DNA of 64,000 bases from contig NZ_JAALXT010000003.1 of NCBI RefSeq assembly GCF_011634775.1, positions 992,001-1,056,000 on the forward strand. Direction: 5' to 3'. The translations under genes and the position numbers were made by a program. This document shows positions 18,240-27,444 of the stretch, in pieces (position 1 is the first letter of the stretch; each line of letters begins with the position of its first letter). Under the pieces are notes generated by a model, which saw only the letters and a program-made list of their open reading frames with translations, had not been told where the DNA came from and ran no database searches. Origin of the DNA: Thalassoroseus pseudoceratinae (lineage in GTDB: Bacteria > Planctomycetota > Planctomycetia > Planctomycetales > Planctomycetaceae).

Positions 18240-20189
18240 TCATTCGCGATTGGCATCATCAAGAAGTTTCCGAACCTTATCGAGCAGAGCTTTTCCATCG
18301 ATCGGTTTTGGGAGGTAGTCGTCACACCCGGCCTCCAAACACTTGGCACGGTCTCCTTTCATGGCACTGGCGGTGAGTGCGATGATCGGCTGGCGAAATC
18401 CGTTCGCACGCAATTCCCGAACCGCTTCGTAGCCGGACAAAACCGGCATCTGCATGTCCATCAACACGGCCTCGAACTCCTGGCCTTCGGTCGCTGCGGA
18501 TTCGATTTCGTCGATGGCCTCCCGTCCGTTCTTGGCGATGACAGCCTCATAGCCGGCCTTTTTGAGAAAGTGTTCGACCACTCGCCAGACGTCTCGCCGA
18601 TCGTCGGCAACCAGGACACGACCCGGTGGGCGACTCGTTGGAGCAGTGTCCTCGACTGGAAGCGACCGGGTCGGTTTTCGCACTTCGTTGGCGATGGAAT
18701 CAATGGTCTCGCCGGCAATCATACACGAACGGGGCAGGGTCAGGGTGAACGTCGTTCCCTGACCGAGTTGGCTCTCGACGCTCAATTTCCCACCTAACAA
18801 TTCCGCTAACCGCCGGCCAATCGCAAGACCAAGCCCGGTGCCGGCGACTCCGGTGTCCTCGTCGTGAACAAGTCGCGAAAATGGCGCGAAAATCTGCTGG
18901 AGTTCGGTTTCCGCAATCCCCGGTCCCGTGTCGCGAACAGCGAACGCAATTTCGCCGTCGGGTGTGGTCCTGATACGAAGTTCCTTGATCCCGTCCGGCG
19001 CGTATTTGAATGCATTGCTCAGCAAGTTGCTCAAAATCTGCTTGAGTCGCAGCGGATCGGTCTTCAACGTCTTGGAGACGGGCGTTTCGAGGATCGTCTC
19101 GAAGGCATTGTTATCATCTTCGTCGGGCAACTCAAAGAGGCTGCGAAGTTCTCTAACGACTTCGGCCAACAAAAATTCTTCGGACCGAATCGTCAGCATT
19201 TGGGCTTCGATTCGCGACAGATCGAGAATGTCGTTGATGATTTCGAGAAGATGGCTGCCATTTCGGTGAATCGTGTCGGCGATTTCCTGTAATCGGCTCA
19301 GGTCGGTCTGGGACTGCAACATGTCACAGAACCCAAGAATCGCAGTGAGCGGCGAACGGAGTTCGTGACTCATGTGGGCCAGAAATCGACTTTTGACCTG
19401 GTCCGCTTCTTCCGCCTGGGATCTCGCTCGAATCAAGTCAGCTTCGACGGCCTTGAAATGACTGACATCTCGCATGACCGTGGAATAATATTTGACCGTA
19501 CCGTTGGACGAGCGGTGAGCGATGATCTGCTGCGAGACCGGCAGTTCCGATCCGTTCGAGCGGATCAACGCGGTTTCCCCTTGCCAATGTCCTGTTTTTT
19601 CAGCGGTGGGAATCGCCACACTCCGAATTTTCTCCACGGCCCAACGGGGATGGAAATCTTCGATTCGCATTCGCGCGACGTTCCATTGCCCGTCAATTCC
19701 GCACATCTGCCGAGCGGCTGCGTTCAAGCTAATCATGCGTCCCTCGCGATCGCATGTGCCGATGAAGTCGGAACTGGCTCCGACTATCGACGACAGGTGC
19801 TGCAAATCTCGCTGCAACTGTCCGCGTTCGATCGCATGGTTAATGGCACGTTGTAGGTACGCGCTCGTTTGATCCGCCTGATGAACGACTTCATGGGCCC
19901 CCATTCTCAGAAACTCAGCCGACTGATTCCGATCCGAATAGTGACTCATCACCACCAACGAGGAATCAGGCTGCAAGTGTTTCAACCGCTCCAAGATCGA
20001 CGTGGCTTCGGAAACGCGGCTATCGAGAATGATGACATCAAACCCAGTGTGCCCCGCACAGTGCTCTTCGGCAGACTCCCAATGCCGACAAAACTCCATG
20101 CGGATCCGCTGGCCATCCGGCGCCACGACATTTCTTTCAATCGCGTTTGCATCGGCTTCAGACAAGCCGTAATACAAAATGGCCCACAT
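18240..20189 (-). CDS. Hybrid sensor histidine kinase (receiver-like - PAS - HisKA - HATPase - receiver)
   Basis: 649 residues, no membrane segment. The N-terminal receiver-like domain (1-120) keeps an Asp in FDVIILDSRV but lacks a normal acidic pair and the conserved Lys. A PAS domain follows (about 130-250), then the HisKA helix with the phospho-acceptor His in FLAHMSHELRSPL. The HATPase has N-, G1- and G2-box segments (ILSNLLSNAFKYAP, VRDTGPGIA, GVAGTGLGLAIGRR). The C-terminal receiver is intact (VLVADD, LMDMQMP, ALTAS, LPKPID). A cytoplasmic phosphorelay protein. It is divergent from the ANTAR-domain gene, with 277 bases between start codons. That makes a signalling partnership possible, but the ANTAR protein's receiver is degenerate. 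Confidence 0.9.
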   Translation of the reverse strand: MWAILYYGLSEADANAIERNVVAPDGQRIRMEFCRHWESAEEHCAGHTGFDVIILDSRVSEATSILERLKHLQPDSSLVVMSHYSDRNQSAEFLRMGAHEVVHQADQTSAYLQRAINHAIERGQLQRDLQHLSSIVGASSDFIGTCDREGRMISLNAAARQMCGIDGQWNVARMRIEDFHPRWAVEKIRSVAIPTAEKTGHWQGETALIRSNGSELPVSQQIIAHRSSNGTVKYYSTVMRDVSHFKAVEADLIRARSQAEEADQVKSRFLAHMSHELRSPLTAILGFCDMLQSQTDLSRLQEIADTIHRNGSHLLEIINDILDLSRIEAQMLTIRSEEFLLAEVVRELRSLFELPDEDDNNAFETILETPVSKTLKTDPLRLKQILSNLLSNAFKYAPDGIKELRIRTTPDGEIAFAVRDTGPGIAETELQQIFAPFSRLVHDEDTGVAGTGLGLAIGRRLAELLGGKLSVESQLGQGTTFTLTLPRSCMIAGETIDSIANEVRKPTRSLPVEDTAPTSRPPGRVLVADDRRDVWRVVEHFLKKAGYEAVIAKNGREAIDEIESAATEGQEFEAVLMDMQMPVLSGYEAVRELRANGFRQPIIALTASAMKGDRAKCLEAGCDDYLPKPIDGKALLDKVRKLLDDANRE

Positions 20190-20466
20190 GTCTTTTTGAT
20201 CCTGCCCAAGCGATGTCGAAATACGGATTGAACGCTAGTTAACGTAAAACGTCCAGCCCAAAACGACGTTATTCCGGCGAAGAACTTCTTCTGACAATAT
20301 TGCTACGCGGATTCTACGCATGGTAACATAAGCCGCCTCAACAATAACGTTACCTGCAATCAAAATTACTGGTTTCGATCTTCCATCGGCAGACGGACCG
20401 CGATTACTGCCACTGGGAGCGCCCGCCGTCCCATGGCTCGGTCATTCACTCCAATATTGAAACGCG

Positions 20467-21096
20467 ATGACAACTCTTTCGCAGAATCATTCAGCTTCGA
20501 CCAGTCAGACACTCAAGATCGTCGTCGCCCATGCAAACATTGAAACCCGGGAGGTCTTGGAAGACGCCTTACGTGAATTGGGGCATTCCTGTCTCGCGAT
20601 TGTGACACGCGGCTGCGACTTAATTGCCATGTGCCAAGACCAAATGCAAGTTCCGGACGTCATCGTGTCCGGACTAAAACTCGACGACATGGACGGAGTC
20701 GATGCATTGGTGGAATGCAACGAAGTTGCGCAGCAACAATTCCCGGCAATTATCGTCACACCGAAGACCGATCTCAGTGAGGTGGAACACGCGTTGCAAG
20801 ATCACGTGATGGCCTACCTGATTGAACCGGTTTGCAAGGAAGAGTTGAAGCCGACAATCCACTTGGTCATTCAGCGGTTCCGGGAATTCCAGGAACTCAA
20901 AGACCAAGTCAAAGATCTCAAACAAGCCCTCAACGATCGAAAATTAGTCGAACGGGCTAAGGGAATCCTGATGCGGCGGAACCAGCTTTCGGAGGAAGAC
21001 GCTTACCGTCGCTTGCAAAAACTTGCAAGCAGCAAGCGTCAGCGATTGGCGGAAATCGCATTGGGAATCGTCACTGCCGATGAAGCATTCGACTAA
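20467..21096 (+). CDS. ANTAR-domain antiterminator with degenerate receiver
   Basis: 209 residues. The receiver-like domain (16-140) has lost its phosphorylation site. The segment PDVIVSGLKLDDMDG has Gly69 where the acceptor Asp should be, the acidic pair near the N-terminus is replaced by AHAN, and the conserved Lys is Glu120 (LIEPV). A helical linker (140-155) leads to a textbook ANTAR domain (about 155-205: RKLVERAKGILMRRN, SEEDAYRRLQKLA), which in NasR, AmiR and EutV binds paired hairpins in nascent RNA to prevent termination. Control here is probably by dimerisation or a bound ligand or partner rather than by phosphate. Target RNA unknown. Confidence 0.9.
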   Translation: MTTLSQNHSASTSQTLKIVVAHANIETREVLEDALRELGHSCLAIVTRGCDLIAMCQDQMQVPDVIVSGLKLDDMDGVDALVECNEVAQQQFPAIIVTPKTDLSEVEHALQDHVMAYLIEPVCKEELKPTIHLVIQRFREFQELKDQVKDLKQALNDRKLVERAKGILMRRNQLSEEDAYRRLQKLASSKRQRLAEIALGIVTADEAFD

Positions 21097-21137
21097 CCCA
21101 CCGTTGCTACCCGTTCAGACGTATCTGACGACGAAGG

Positions 21138-21638
21138 TTAGTATTCGTCGATCGGGGTGCCGTTCTCAGCCGTTGCGGTGGTGTTGGCTTTGATTCGCCC
21201 AGTGGTCGGGTCGTAGAACCAGCCGTAGAGAGGGTTGTCATCGGAGCGAACGGCATCGACATCCGAGACAACCTTGACCCGCGTGGAATTCGTGTACGGA
21301 TTCGCCGGCAAGTGCTGAATGAAATACGGCCCAAACGGTTTTGTGCCTACGGAGCCGACTTTTCCATCCTCGTCACTGGAGTACAACAACGCATCCTCGA
21401 AGTCCCGTGAATCGCGAGAATCTTGGGCTGGGTATTTTCCGTTGTGTTCTTGCGCGTACAACTGAATTTGTTGCCGAAAGACACGCAATCGCGTTCGCGC
21501 GATTTTTTCCAAGTCGTCCGGGGTTTGGATTGCAACCTGCGGCAAAATCCCAACCGCCAAGACGCCCAGAATCGCGGTGAACATCAGGACTTCAACCAAG
21601 GTAAATCCACGATGTCGACGAGAAGGAACCAATGACAT
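21138..21638 (-). CDS. Type II secretion pseudopilin-like protein (GspG-like)
   Basis: 166 residues with a class III prepilin signal: a short basic leader, then RGFTLVEVLMFTAILGVLAVGIL with Gly before the cleavage point and Glu at +5. The rest resembles GspG-type minor or major pseudopilins (LEKIARTRLRVFRQQIQLYA, NGKYPAQ, DPYGxxY-like end replaced by PLYGWFYDPTTGRI). A good Shine-Dalgarno sequence (GGAAGGA) lies upstream of the ATG. No secretion-system genes are near. Planctomycetes encode many stand-alone pseudopilin-like proteins, so a role in a type II secretion machine is only one possibility. Confidence 0.85.
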   Translation of the reverse strand: MSLVPSRRHRGFTLVEVLMFTAILGVLAVGILPQVAIQTPDDLEKIARTRLRVFRQQIQLYAQEHNGKYPAQDSRDSRDFEDALLYSSDEDGKVGSVGTKPFGPYFIQHLPANPYTNSTRVKVVSDVDAVRSDDNPLYGWFYDPTTGRIKANTTATAENGTPIDEY

Positions 21639-21963
21639 ACGGTGAATCCTTCCGAGAAAACTGGCGAGATGATGCGTGGCAAGCAGGGCGGGGCAATTTC
21701 GACAAGGAATTCGGTTCTCTCACGAAACTGTCCAGTGAAACCTACACCGGGCGGGGATGATGTCAAAAGAAAACGTGACGTCGCGTATCGGAAACATTCT
21801 TCGTCCGGAAAGTGACCGTTGTCACCGGAACAATCGTTCGCATTCGCACGAGTAAGACCAGCGAAATCAGTCCGTCGCTGAAGGTTCGATCCGAACTGCG
21901 AACGGGATATACTTCGGTTTTGCAACCGCCGTCAGTCATTGAACGAACAACGCAACAAACTAT
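21639..21963. other. Divergent intergenic region, no gene seen
   Basis: Separates the pseudopilin gene (minus strand) from the Hsp70-like gene (plus strand), so it should contain promoters in both directions. A short hairpin GTGAC-cgtt-GTCAC lies around 21813-21826. No convincing -35/-10 pair or small gene was identified. Confidence 0.4.
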
Positions 21964-24813
21964 ATGAGTCCAACCGAAGATCAACCAACTGGCCCGCGAT
22001 TCGTTGTCGGGATTGACTTGGGCACCACGAATTCGGCGGTGGCCTATGTCGACGTCGAAGAGTCCAATTGGTCCATCCAAACTTTTGAGATCCCGCAACT
22101 CGTCGCCGCTGGTGAAGTCGAGTCGCACGGCACACTGCCAAGCTTCCACTACGAGGCGACCGCTGAGGAGCTTTCTTCTGAATCGTTGAGACTCCCCTGG
22201 AACCAAGAAACCGATTCCCGATGGTTTGTGGGAGTGTTCGCCCGCGAGCAAGGCCGCATGGTTCCCGGACGTGCGATTGCGTCGGCCAAGAGTTGGTTGT
22301 GTCACTCCGGAGTGGACCGCACGGCTGACCTTTTGCCTTGGCACGGTGCGACCGATGTCGAGAAACTATCCCCCGTCGCTGTCAGTGCTCGATTCCTGCA
22401 ACACATTCGCTCCGCCTGGGATCGAAGGTTCCCCGAACATCCGCTTGCGGAACAAGAAATCGTGCTGACGTTGCCGGCCTCGTTCGATGAAGTTGCACGG
22501 GAGTTAACCGTCCAAGCCGGTCGGCAAGCGGGTCTGCCGCGACTCGTGCTCATCGAAGAACCGCAGGCGGCGTTTTATTCTTGGATCAATCGGCACCGGG
22601 CCGATTGGGATCAACTCGTCACACCTGGTCAGCGAATTTTGGTGTGTGACATCGGTGGCGGCACGAGCGACTTTACATTGATCCAAGTTCGCCGGGCTTC
22701 CGCGGACGACCAACAGGACGCCCAGGTTGCGTTTCACCGGATTGCCGTGGGAGAGCATTTGATTCTCGGGGGTGACAACCTCGATTTGGCGTTGGCTCAC
22801 CATTTGGAACAGAAACTGACGCCGAACGGAAAACTCGAACCGCGACAGTGGTCGGTCTTGGTCCGGCAATGTCGGCAGGTCAAAGAAGACCTGCTCAAAG
22901 ACGATGCCCCGGAGAAAGTCACGGTCACGTTGCCGGGAAGCGGATCGCGTCTAATTGGCAGTGGACTCCAGGCGGAAATCACACGGGATGAAGCCCTGGA
23001 GATCCTACAAAGCGGTTTTCTTCCCACAGTTGAGCTGGAAACACAGCCACAATCTCGGCAATCGGGGTTTCAGGAATTCGGTTTGCCGTACGCACAAGAC
23101 GCGGCCATCACACGGTATCTGGCCGCATTTTTGACGGCTCACCGCGATGTGTCGATCGATGACAGTGACATCCCCACCGACCACGATCCCGCCCGTCCCG
23201 ACATCATTTTGTTCAACGGTGGATTCTTCGCGTCGACCGTGCTGCGGCAGCGATTGATCGATCAGGTGACGAACTGGTTCTCCACCGATGACGCGGATTG
23301 GTCGCCAATCGTGCTACAGAACGATCGGCTCGATCTCGCCGTCGCTCACGGGGCTGCTTATTATGGGATGGTTCGACGTGGCGAAGGAGTGCGGATTGCG
23401 GCGGGGCTCGCACGAACTTACTACGTCGGTATCGAAGACGCACACGGCAATCAGCAGGCAATGTGTCTGCTTCCCGCGGGAATCGAGGCTGGTGAAGATG
23501 TCGAAATCGCAGAACCGTCGTTTCTATTGCAACTCTCTGAGCCCATCGAGTTCCCATTATTCGTCTCCAGCACCCGCCTGACCGATCGGCCCGGTGAGAT
23601 CGTTCCGATCGACCCGGAACAAATGCGGGCGTTGCCGCCGATTCGAACTGTACTCAAATCACGTGGGCAAGCCACGAGCGAACCGATTCCGGTGGAACTC
23701 GTCGGGAAGTTGACCGAAGTCGGCACGATGGAACTATGGTGTCGGCAGACGAACGGCTCACGAAGTTGGCAATTGCAATTCGATGTCCGTACTGCCACCC
23801 AAACGGATATTGCGGCTCATGAGTCCGCCGCCGAAGCTGAGGGAATCCTTTCTGAAACTGATCGGAAGGATGCCGACGAAGTCATCGAAGGCACATTCGG
23901 TAAGAGTTCCACAGTCAAACCGTCTCGGATGATGAAAGACATTGCCCGTCGCATGTCGTTGAGTCGATCCGAATTCCCGAGTTCCCTGCTGCGGTCGATG
24001 TGGGAAACCCTGATGGATCATGAAAGTGGTCGGCGTCGGAGTCCGCAACACGAGGCTCGTTGGCTCAACGCGATCGGTTTCTGTTTACGTCCTGGATACG
24101 GGTTTGCACTCGACGATTGGCGAGTCTTGGAAACGTGGAAGACATTGCAAGGCAAACTCGTGCACGCCGATCCTCAATGCCGGGCGGAGTGGTGGGTCTT
24201 GTGGAGACGATTGGGCGGCGGATTATCCGCCGGTCAGCAAACGGCACTTGCGACGCCGCTGCTAAGTTCCATTCGTCCCCTGCACAAACAAATGACGAGT
24301 GGACGCGGCAAAGGTGGAGCCGGTCTAACGGACAACTCGCACGAGCAATCGGAAATCTGGCGAATGTTGGGTTCCTTCGAATTGTTGAAGGTTCCGGTCC
24401 GAATCGAACTTGGTCGCATTCTGCTTGATCTTTACGACCGTCCAAAAATGCAACCGGTGCAAGATGCGTTGTTGTGGGCGTTGGGACGCGTGGGACAGCG
24501 TGTGCCGTTGTACGGGCCATTGAATTCGGTCCTGCCGCCGGAAATTGTGGCGGGCTGGGTTGAGAAACTCTTGGACAAGCCGAAACCGGGTTCCTTAGGA
24601 TTACTGGCGGTCATGTTGCTCGCCCGACGGACCGATGATCGGTTTCGCGATTTGCCAGCAGCCCTGCGAGATCGGGTCTCCGTTTGGTTGGAAACCGAAG
24701 ACGCACCGCCGCACTGGGTGCAATTGGTTCGCGAAGGTGGTGAGTTCGATCAAACTGAGGAAGGGCAGATTTTTGGCGAGTCACTTCCACCGGGATTGCG
24801 ACTTCAAAAATAA
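21964..24813 (+). CDS. Hsp70-family protein with long non-canonical C-terminus
   Basis: 949 residues. The nucleotide-binding domain is clear: phosphate-1 loop VVGIDLGTTNSAVAYVD, phosphate-2 loop ILVCDIGGGTSDFTLI, the connecting segment VLIEEPQAAFYSW, and the adenosine-loop region IILFNGGFF. After about residue 600 there is no DnaK-type substrate-binding domain. The last 300 residues are a helical, Trp-rich region (RRMSLSRSEFPSSLLRSMW, EARWLNAIGFCLRPGYGFAL) of the type seen in some bacterial Hsp70 homologues, possibly DUF3731. No DnaJ or GrpE gene is nearby, so classical chaperone function is doubtful. Confidence 0.88.
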   Translation: MSPTEDQPTGPRFVVGIDLGTTNSAVAYVDVEESNWSIQTFEIPQLVAAGEVESHGTLPSFHYEATAEELSSESLRLPWNQETDSRWFVGVFAREQGRMVPGRAIASAKSWLCHSGVDRTADLLPWHGATDVEKLSPVAVSARFLQHIRSAWDRRFPEHPLAEQEIVLTLPASFDEVARELTVQAGRQAGLPRLVLIEEPQAAFYSWINRHRADWDQLVTPGQRILVCDIGGGTSDFTLIQVRRASADDQQDAQVAFHRIAVGEHLILGGDNLDLALAHHLEQKLTPNGKLEPRQWSVLVRQCRQVKEDLLKDDAPEKVTVTLPGSGSRLIGSGLQAEITRDEALEILQSGFLPTVELETQPQSRQSGFQEFGLPYAQDAAITRYLAAFLTAHRDVSIDDSDIPTDHDPARPDIILFNGGFFASTVLRQRLIDQVTNWFSTDDADWSPIVLQNDRLDLAVAHGAAYYGMVRRGEGVRIAAGLARTYYVGIEDAHGNQQAMCLLPAGIEAGEDVEIAEPSFLLQLSEPIEFPLFVSSTRLTDRPGEIVPIDPEQMRALPPIRTVLKSRGQATSEPIPVELVGKLTEVGTMELWCRQTNGSRSWQLQFDVRTATQTDIAAHESAAEAEGILSETDRKDADEVIEGTFGKSSTVKPSRMMKDIARRMSLSRSEFPSSLLRSMWETLMDHESGRRRSPQHEARWLNAIGFCLRPGYGFALDDWRVLETWKTLQGKLVHADPQCRAEWWVLWRRLGGGLSAGQQTALATPLLSSIRPLHKQMTSGRGKGGAGLTDNSHEQSEIWRMLGSFELLKVPVRIELGRILLDLYDRPKMQPVQDALLWALGRVGQRVPLYGPLNSVLPPEIVAGWVEKLLDKPKPGSLGLLAVMLLARRTDDRFRDLPAALRDRVSVWLETEDAPPHWVQLVREGGEFDQTEEGQIFGESLPPGLRLQK

Positions 24814-24893
24814 AGTCCGTTTCGAGCGTTCATCGTATGCGTTGCATGGGAAGTTGTGTTTCGTTCTGATATCCCCTCGAACAATCTGAAACG

Positions 24894-24908
24894 GATTGGT
24901 CACCAATC
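24894..24908. promoter_or_regulatory. 15-base inverted repeat before the rimB-rimK pair
   Basis: GATTGGT-C-ACCAATC is a perfect 7+1+7 inverted repeat ending 18 bases before the ATG of the RimB-like gene. Its size and position fit an operator for a dimeric repressor. A matching regulator is not evident in the window. Confidence 0.4.
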
Positions 24909-24926
24909 AACACCGTGAGAGCCGTT

Positions 24927-25460
24927 ATGACGCCATCCCCCGACAAGCCACGGTCTCGGCGAAAGTTCCGCGAGTTCCCGCATATCGGTTGGCGAGAGTG
25001 GGTTTCCCTGCCGGACCTTGGCGTTGACTTTATCAAGGCTAAAATTGATACCGGTGCCCGAACATCCTCCATTCACGCTTACGAGATTGAACCATTTGAA
25101 CGCGACGGCGAGCAGTACGTACGATTCGAACTCCACCCCGTGCAACGAAACACCAAAGAGACAATCCGCACGGAAGCCAAGTTACTGGAATATCGACGTG
25201 TAACGAGTTCCAACGGTCATCAATCGTCACGACCGGTCATCGTCACGAATGTCCGACTACTCGATCAAGTTTGGCCGATCGAATTAACGCTGGCCAATCG
25301 CGATACAATGGGTTTTCGGATGCTGCTCGGTCGGGAATCGATACGCGATCGGTTTTTGATCGATGCCGGACGTTCCCATCTTGGGGGAGTCCCGGAGGCC
25401 ATGCGAAAGAGTCCGTCGAAGAAAAAATCACCCAAGCCCTCAGACAAGAAGTCATCATGA
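24927..25460 (+). CDS. RimB-like retropepsin-type protease (putative ATP-dependent zinc protease family)
   Basis: 177 residues from ATG 24927; a GTG at 24915 is possible. The family motif [16 protein letters not shown] carries the aspartic-protease-like DTGA. The downstream [18 protein letters not shown] is also typical of the family once annotated as ATP-dependent zinc proteases and now related to retropepsins. In Pseudomonas the homologue RimB trims glutamate tails that RimK adds to ribosomal protein S6. Here its TGA overlaps the RimK ATG (ATGA), so the two are surely translated together. The C-terminus is a Lys/Ser-rich tail. Confidence 0.85.
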   Translation: MTPSPDKPRSRRKFREFPHIGWREWVSLPDLGVDFIKAKIDTGARTSSIHAYEIEPFERDGEQYVRFELHPVQRNTKETIRTEAKLLEYRRVTSSNGHQSSRPVIVTNVRLLDQVWPIELTLANRDTMGFRMLLGRESIRDRFLIDAGRSHLGGVPEAMRKSPSKKKSPKPSDKKSS

Positions 25461-26362
25461 AAATTGCTTTACTGTCGCGGAAAGCGTCGCTGTATTCGAC
25501 CCGCCGACTCCGCGAAGCGGCCGAGGAACGTGGGCATGTCGTGAAGATTGTGGACTACCTGCGGTGTTATATGGACATCACCGCGAACCGACCGAAGGTC
25601 ATGTACCAAGCCGAACCATTGGACGACTTCGAAGCCGTCATCCCGCGGATTGCGTCAACCTGGACGTTCTACGGAACGGCCGTCGTCCGGCAATTTGAGA
25701 TGATGAATGTATTCACGACGAACGACTCGCTCGCGATTAGCCGATCACGCGACAAACTCCGCTGCATGCAACTCCTCGCCCGCAAAGGCATTGGATTGCC
25801 CGTGACGGGTTTTGCGCATGCAACGAAAGATATCGACGGACTGCTGAACATCGTCGGCGGGGCACCGGTTGTCATCAAACTTTTGGAAGGCACTCAAGGG
25901 ATCGGAGTGATTCTCGCCGAGACCCGCAAAGCGGCGGAGGCGGTCATTGAAGCCTTTCGCGGACTCGATGCGAACATCCTTGTTCAAGAGTACATCAAAG
26001 AAGCCGGCGGTTCGGATATTCGTTGCTTCGTGGTGGGTGATCGAGTTGTGGCAGCGATGAAGCGACAGGCCAAACCGGGTGAGTTCCGCTCGAACATCCA
26101 TCGCGGCGGATCGGCGGAAAAAATCAAACTGACACCGGAAGAACGCAGCACGGCGGTCCGCACGGCGAAAGCGTTATCGTTGAATGTGGCTGGGGTGGAT
26201 ATTCTTCGCTCGAATCATGGCCCGGTTGTGATGGAAGCCAATTCGTCTCCGGGACTTGAGGGAATCGAACAGGCCACCGGAGTGAATGTGGCTTCCAAGA
26301 TCATCGAATTCATCGAGAAAAACGCCGAGAAAGGTGTCAAGAAGATCCGTAGCAAAGGCTAA
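25457..26362 (+). CDS. rimK: RimK-type ATP-grasp ligase (alpha-L-glutamate ligase)
   Basis: 301 residues, the same length as E. coli RimK (about 300). Starts at the ATG overlapping the upstream stop, giving [18 protein letters not shown]. Family segments are visible: [58 protein letters not shown], and [17 protein letters not shown] with the Mg-binding Glu/Asn. RimK adds glutamate residues to a protein or small-molecule carboxyl terminus with ATP, classically to ribosomal protein S6. The adjacent RimB-like protease suggests a reversible glutamylation cycle. The S6 gene is not in this window, so the substrate is inferred. Confidence 0.92.
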   Translation: MKIALLSRKASLYSTRRLREAAEERGHVVKIVDYLRCYMDITANRPKVMYQAEPLDDFEAVIPRIASTWTFYGTAVVRQFEMMNVFTTNDSLAISRSRDKLRCMQLLARKGIGLPVTGFAHATKDIDGLLNIVGGAPVVIKLLEGTQGIGVILAETRKAAEAVIEAFRGLDANILVQEYIKEAGGSDIRCFVVGDRVVAAMKRQAKPGEFRSNIHRGGSAEKIKLTPEERSTAVRTAKALSLNVAGVDILRSNHGPVVMEANSSPGLEGIEQATGVNVASKIIEFIEKNAEKGVKKIRSKG

Positions 26363-26519
26363 AATCCGAGTTTTCTTTGGGGAATCGCTGGGAATTGGGC
26401 AGTTTTGCGGTTTATACTTGAGATACGTCATCGGAATCGACTGTTTTGGCCTCGAAGCCAATGATTCTCTGGTCGTTACAAAATACGGCGTTTCGCCCGT
26501 TCATGAATAAAGTTTTGTT

Positions 26520-27362
26520 ATGCAGGTTCGACTTGTTGTCTCAGGAAGGCAAGCCAATCACAAGGTTGTTGTGCTGAAGCCAGAAACCTTGATCGGTCGT
26601 AGTGCGGAATGCAACTTACGTGTTGCATCGAAGGAAATCAGCCGAAAACACTGCCGAATTTTGGTGACTGACGATACCGTCTCTATCCGGGATCTGGGCA
26701 GCGCGAACGGAACGTTCATCAACGGATATCGGCTGGACGCAGACACCGATTATACGGTCGCTCCCGACAGCGAACTCACGGTCGGCGGCGTCGACTTCCT
26801 CGTTCAATTCACGCCACCCGCCAACGAGGCAAGTGAAGAAGACCACACGGTCGCGGAGTCTGAACAGGCTTCGCGTCCCAAAACGGTCTCCAAAGTTCCC
26901 GACGAGACGGTTGCCGAAGCGCCGGTCGAGCAAGTTGAAGAGGAGTGGGACTCCGAAGATTCCGGGGAAATTCCATTGTCCACGGAAGAGGGCGAAGAGC
27001 TTCAGGATTCGGATGCTGCGATCCCCATCGATGATGATCTCGACGATCTCACCGGCAACGCAGAGTCATCGGACCCAGCACTACCAGTGGATGCAGATTC
27101 TGACGAATTGCTTGTCGACGATGACGATCCTGGAACCGTCGCTGAAGTGATGGACGTCGACGAGGATGCCAACATCGAAGACGAGGAATTCACCCAGTTC
27201 GCTGATGACGAGGAAGAGGCACGTCTCACCCAAGCCGACGACGATTCCGAAGAGGAAAGCGACGTCACCGAGGATGACATTTCGAATTTCCTATCGGGAG
27301 CGGACAGCGATTCCGAAGATAGTGACGAAAGTCTAGGCGACTTTCTCAAGAGCATCGATTAA
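26520..27362 (+). CDS. FHA-domain protein with long acidic tail
   Basis: 280 residues. The FHA domain (about 1-98) shows the phosphothreonine-binding signature: LIGRSAECNLRV, SRKHCRI and DLGSANGTFINGYRL. The remaining 180 residues are highly acidic (Asp/Glu-rich with Ser), probably disordered, and end in a short conserved-looking SLGDFLKSID. FHA domains bind phosphothreonine peptides on proteins such as Ser/Thr-kinase substrates. The acidic tail could bind basic partners or serve as a modification target; that is inference. It follows rimK by 157 bases and precedes a small receiver-like gene by 82 bases. Confidence 0.85.
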   Translation: MQVRLVVSGRQANHKVVVLKPETLIGRSAECNLRVASKEISRKHCRILVTDDTVSIRDLGSANGTFINGYRLDADTDYTVAPDSELTVGGVDFLVQFTPPANEASEEDHTVAESEQASRPKTVSKVPDETVAEAPVEQVEEEWDSEDSGEIPLSTEEGEELQDSDAAIPIDDDLDDLTGNAESSDPALPVDADSDELLVDDDDPGTVAEVMDVDEDANIEDEEFTQFADDEEEARLTQADDDSEEESDVTEDDISNFLSGADSDSEDSDESLGDFLKSID

Positions 27363-27444
27363 GGCAAGAGCTTGAGTAGAACTTGAGCTGAACCGATCCG
27401 GCCTCCGTGACCCCGCTGCAATTTCACTCGCAATTCAACACCTC

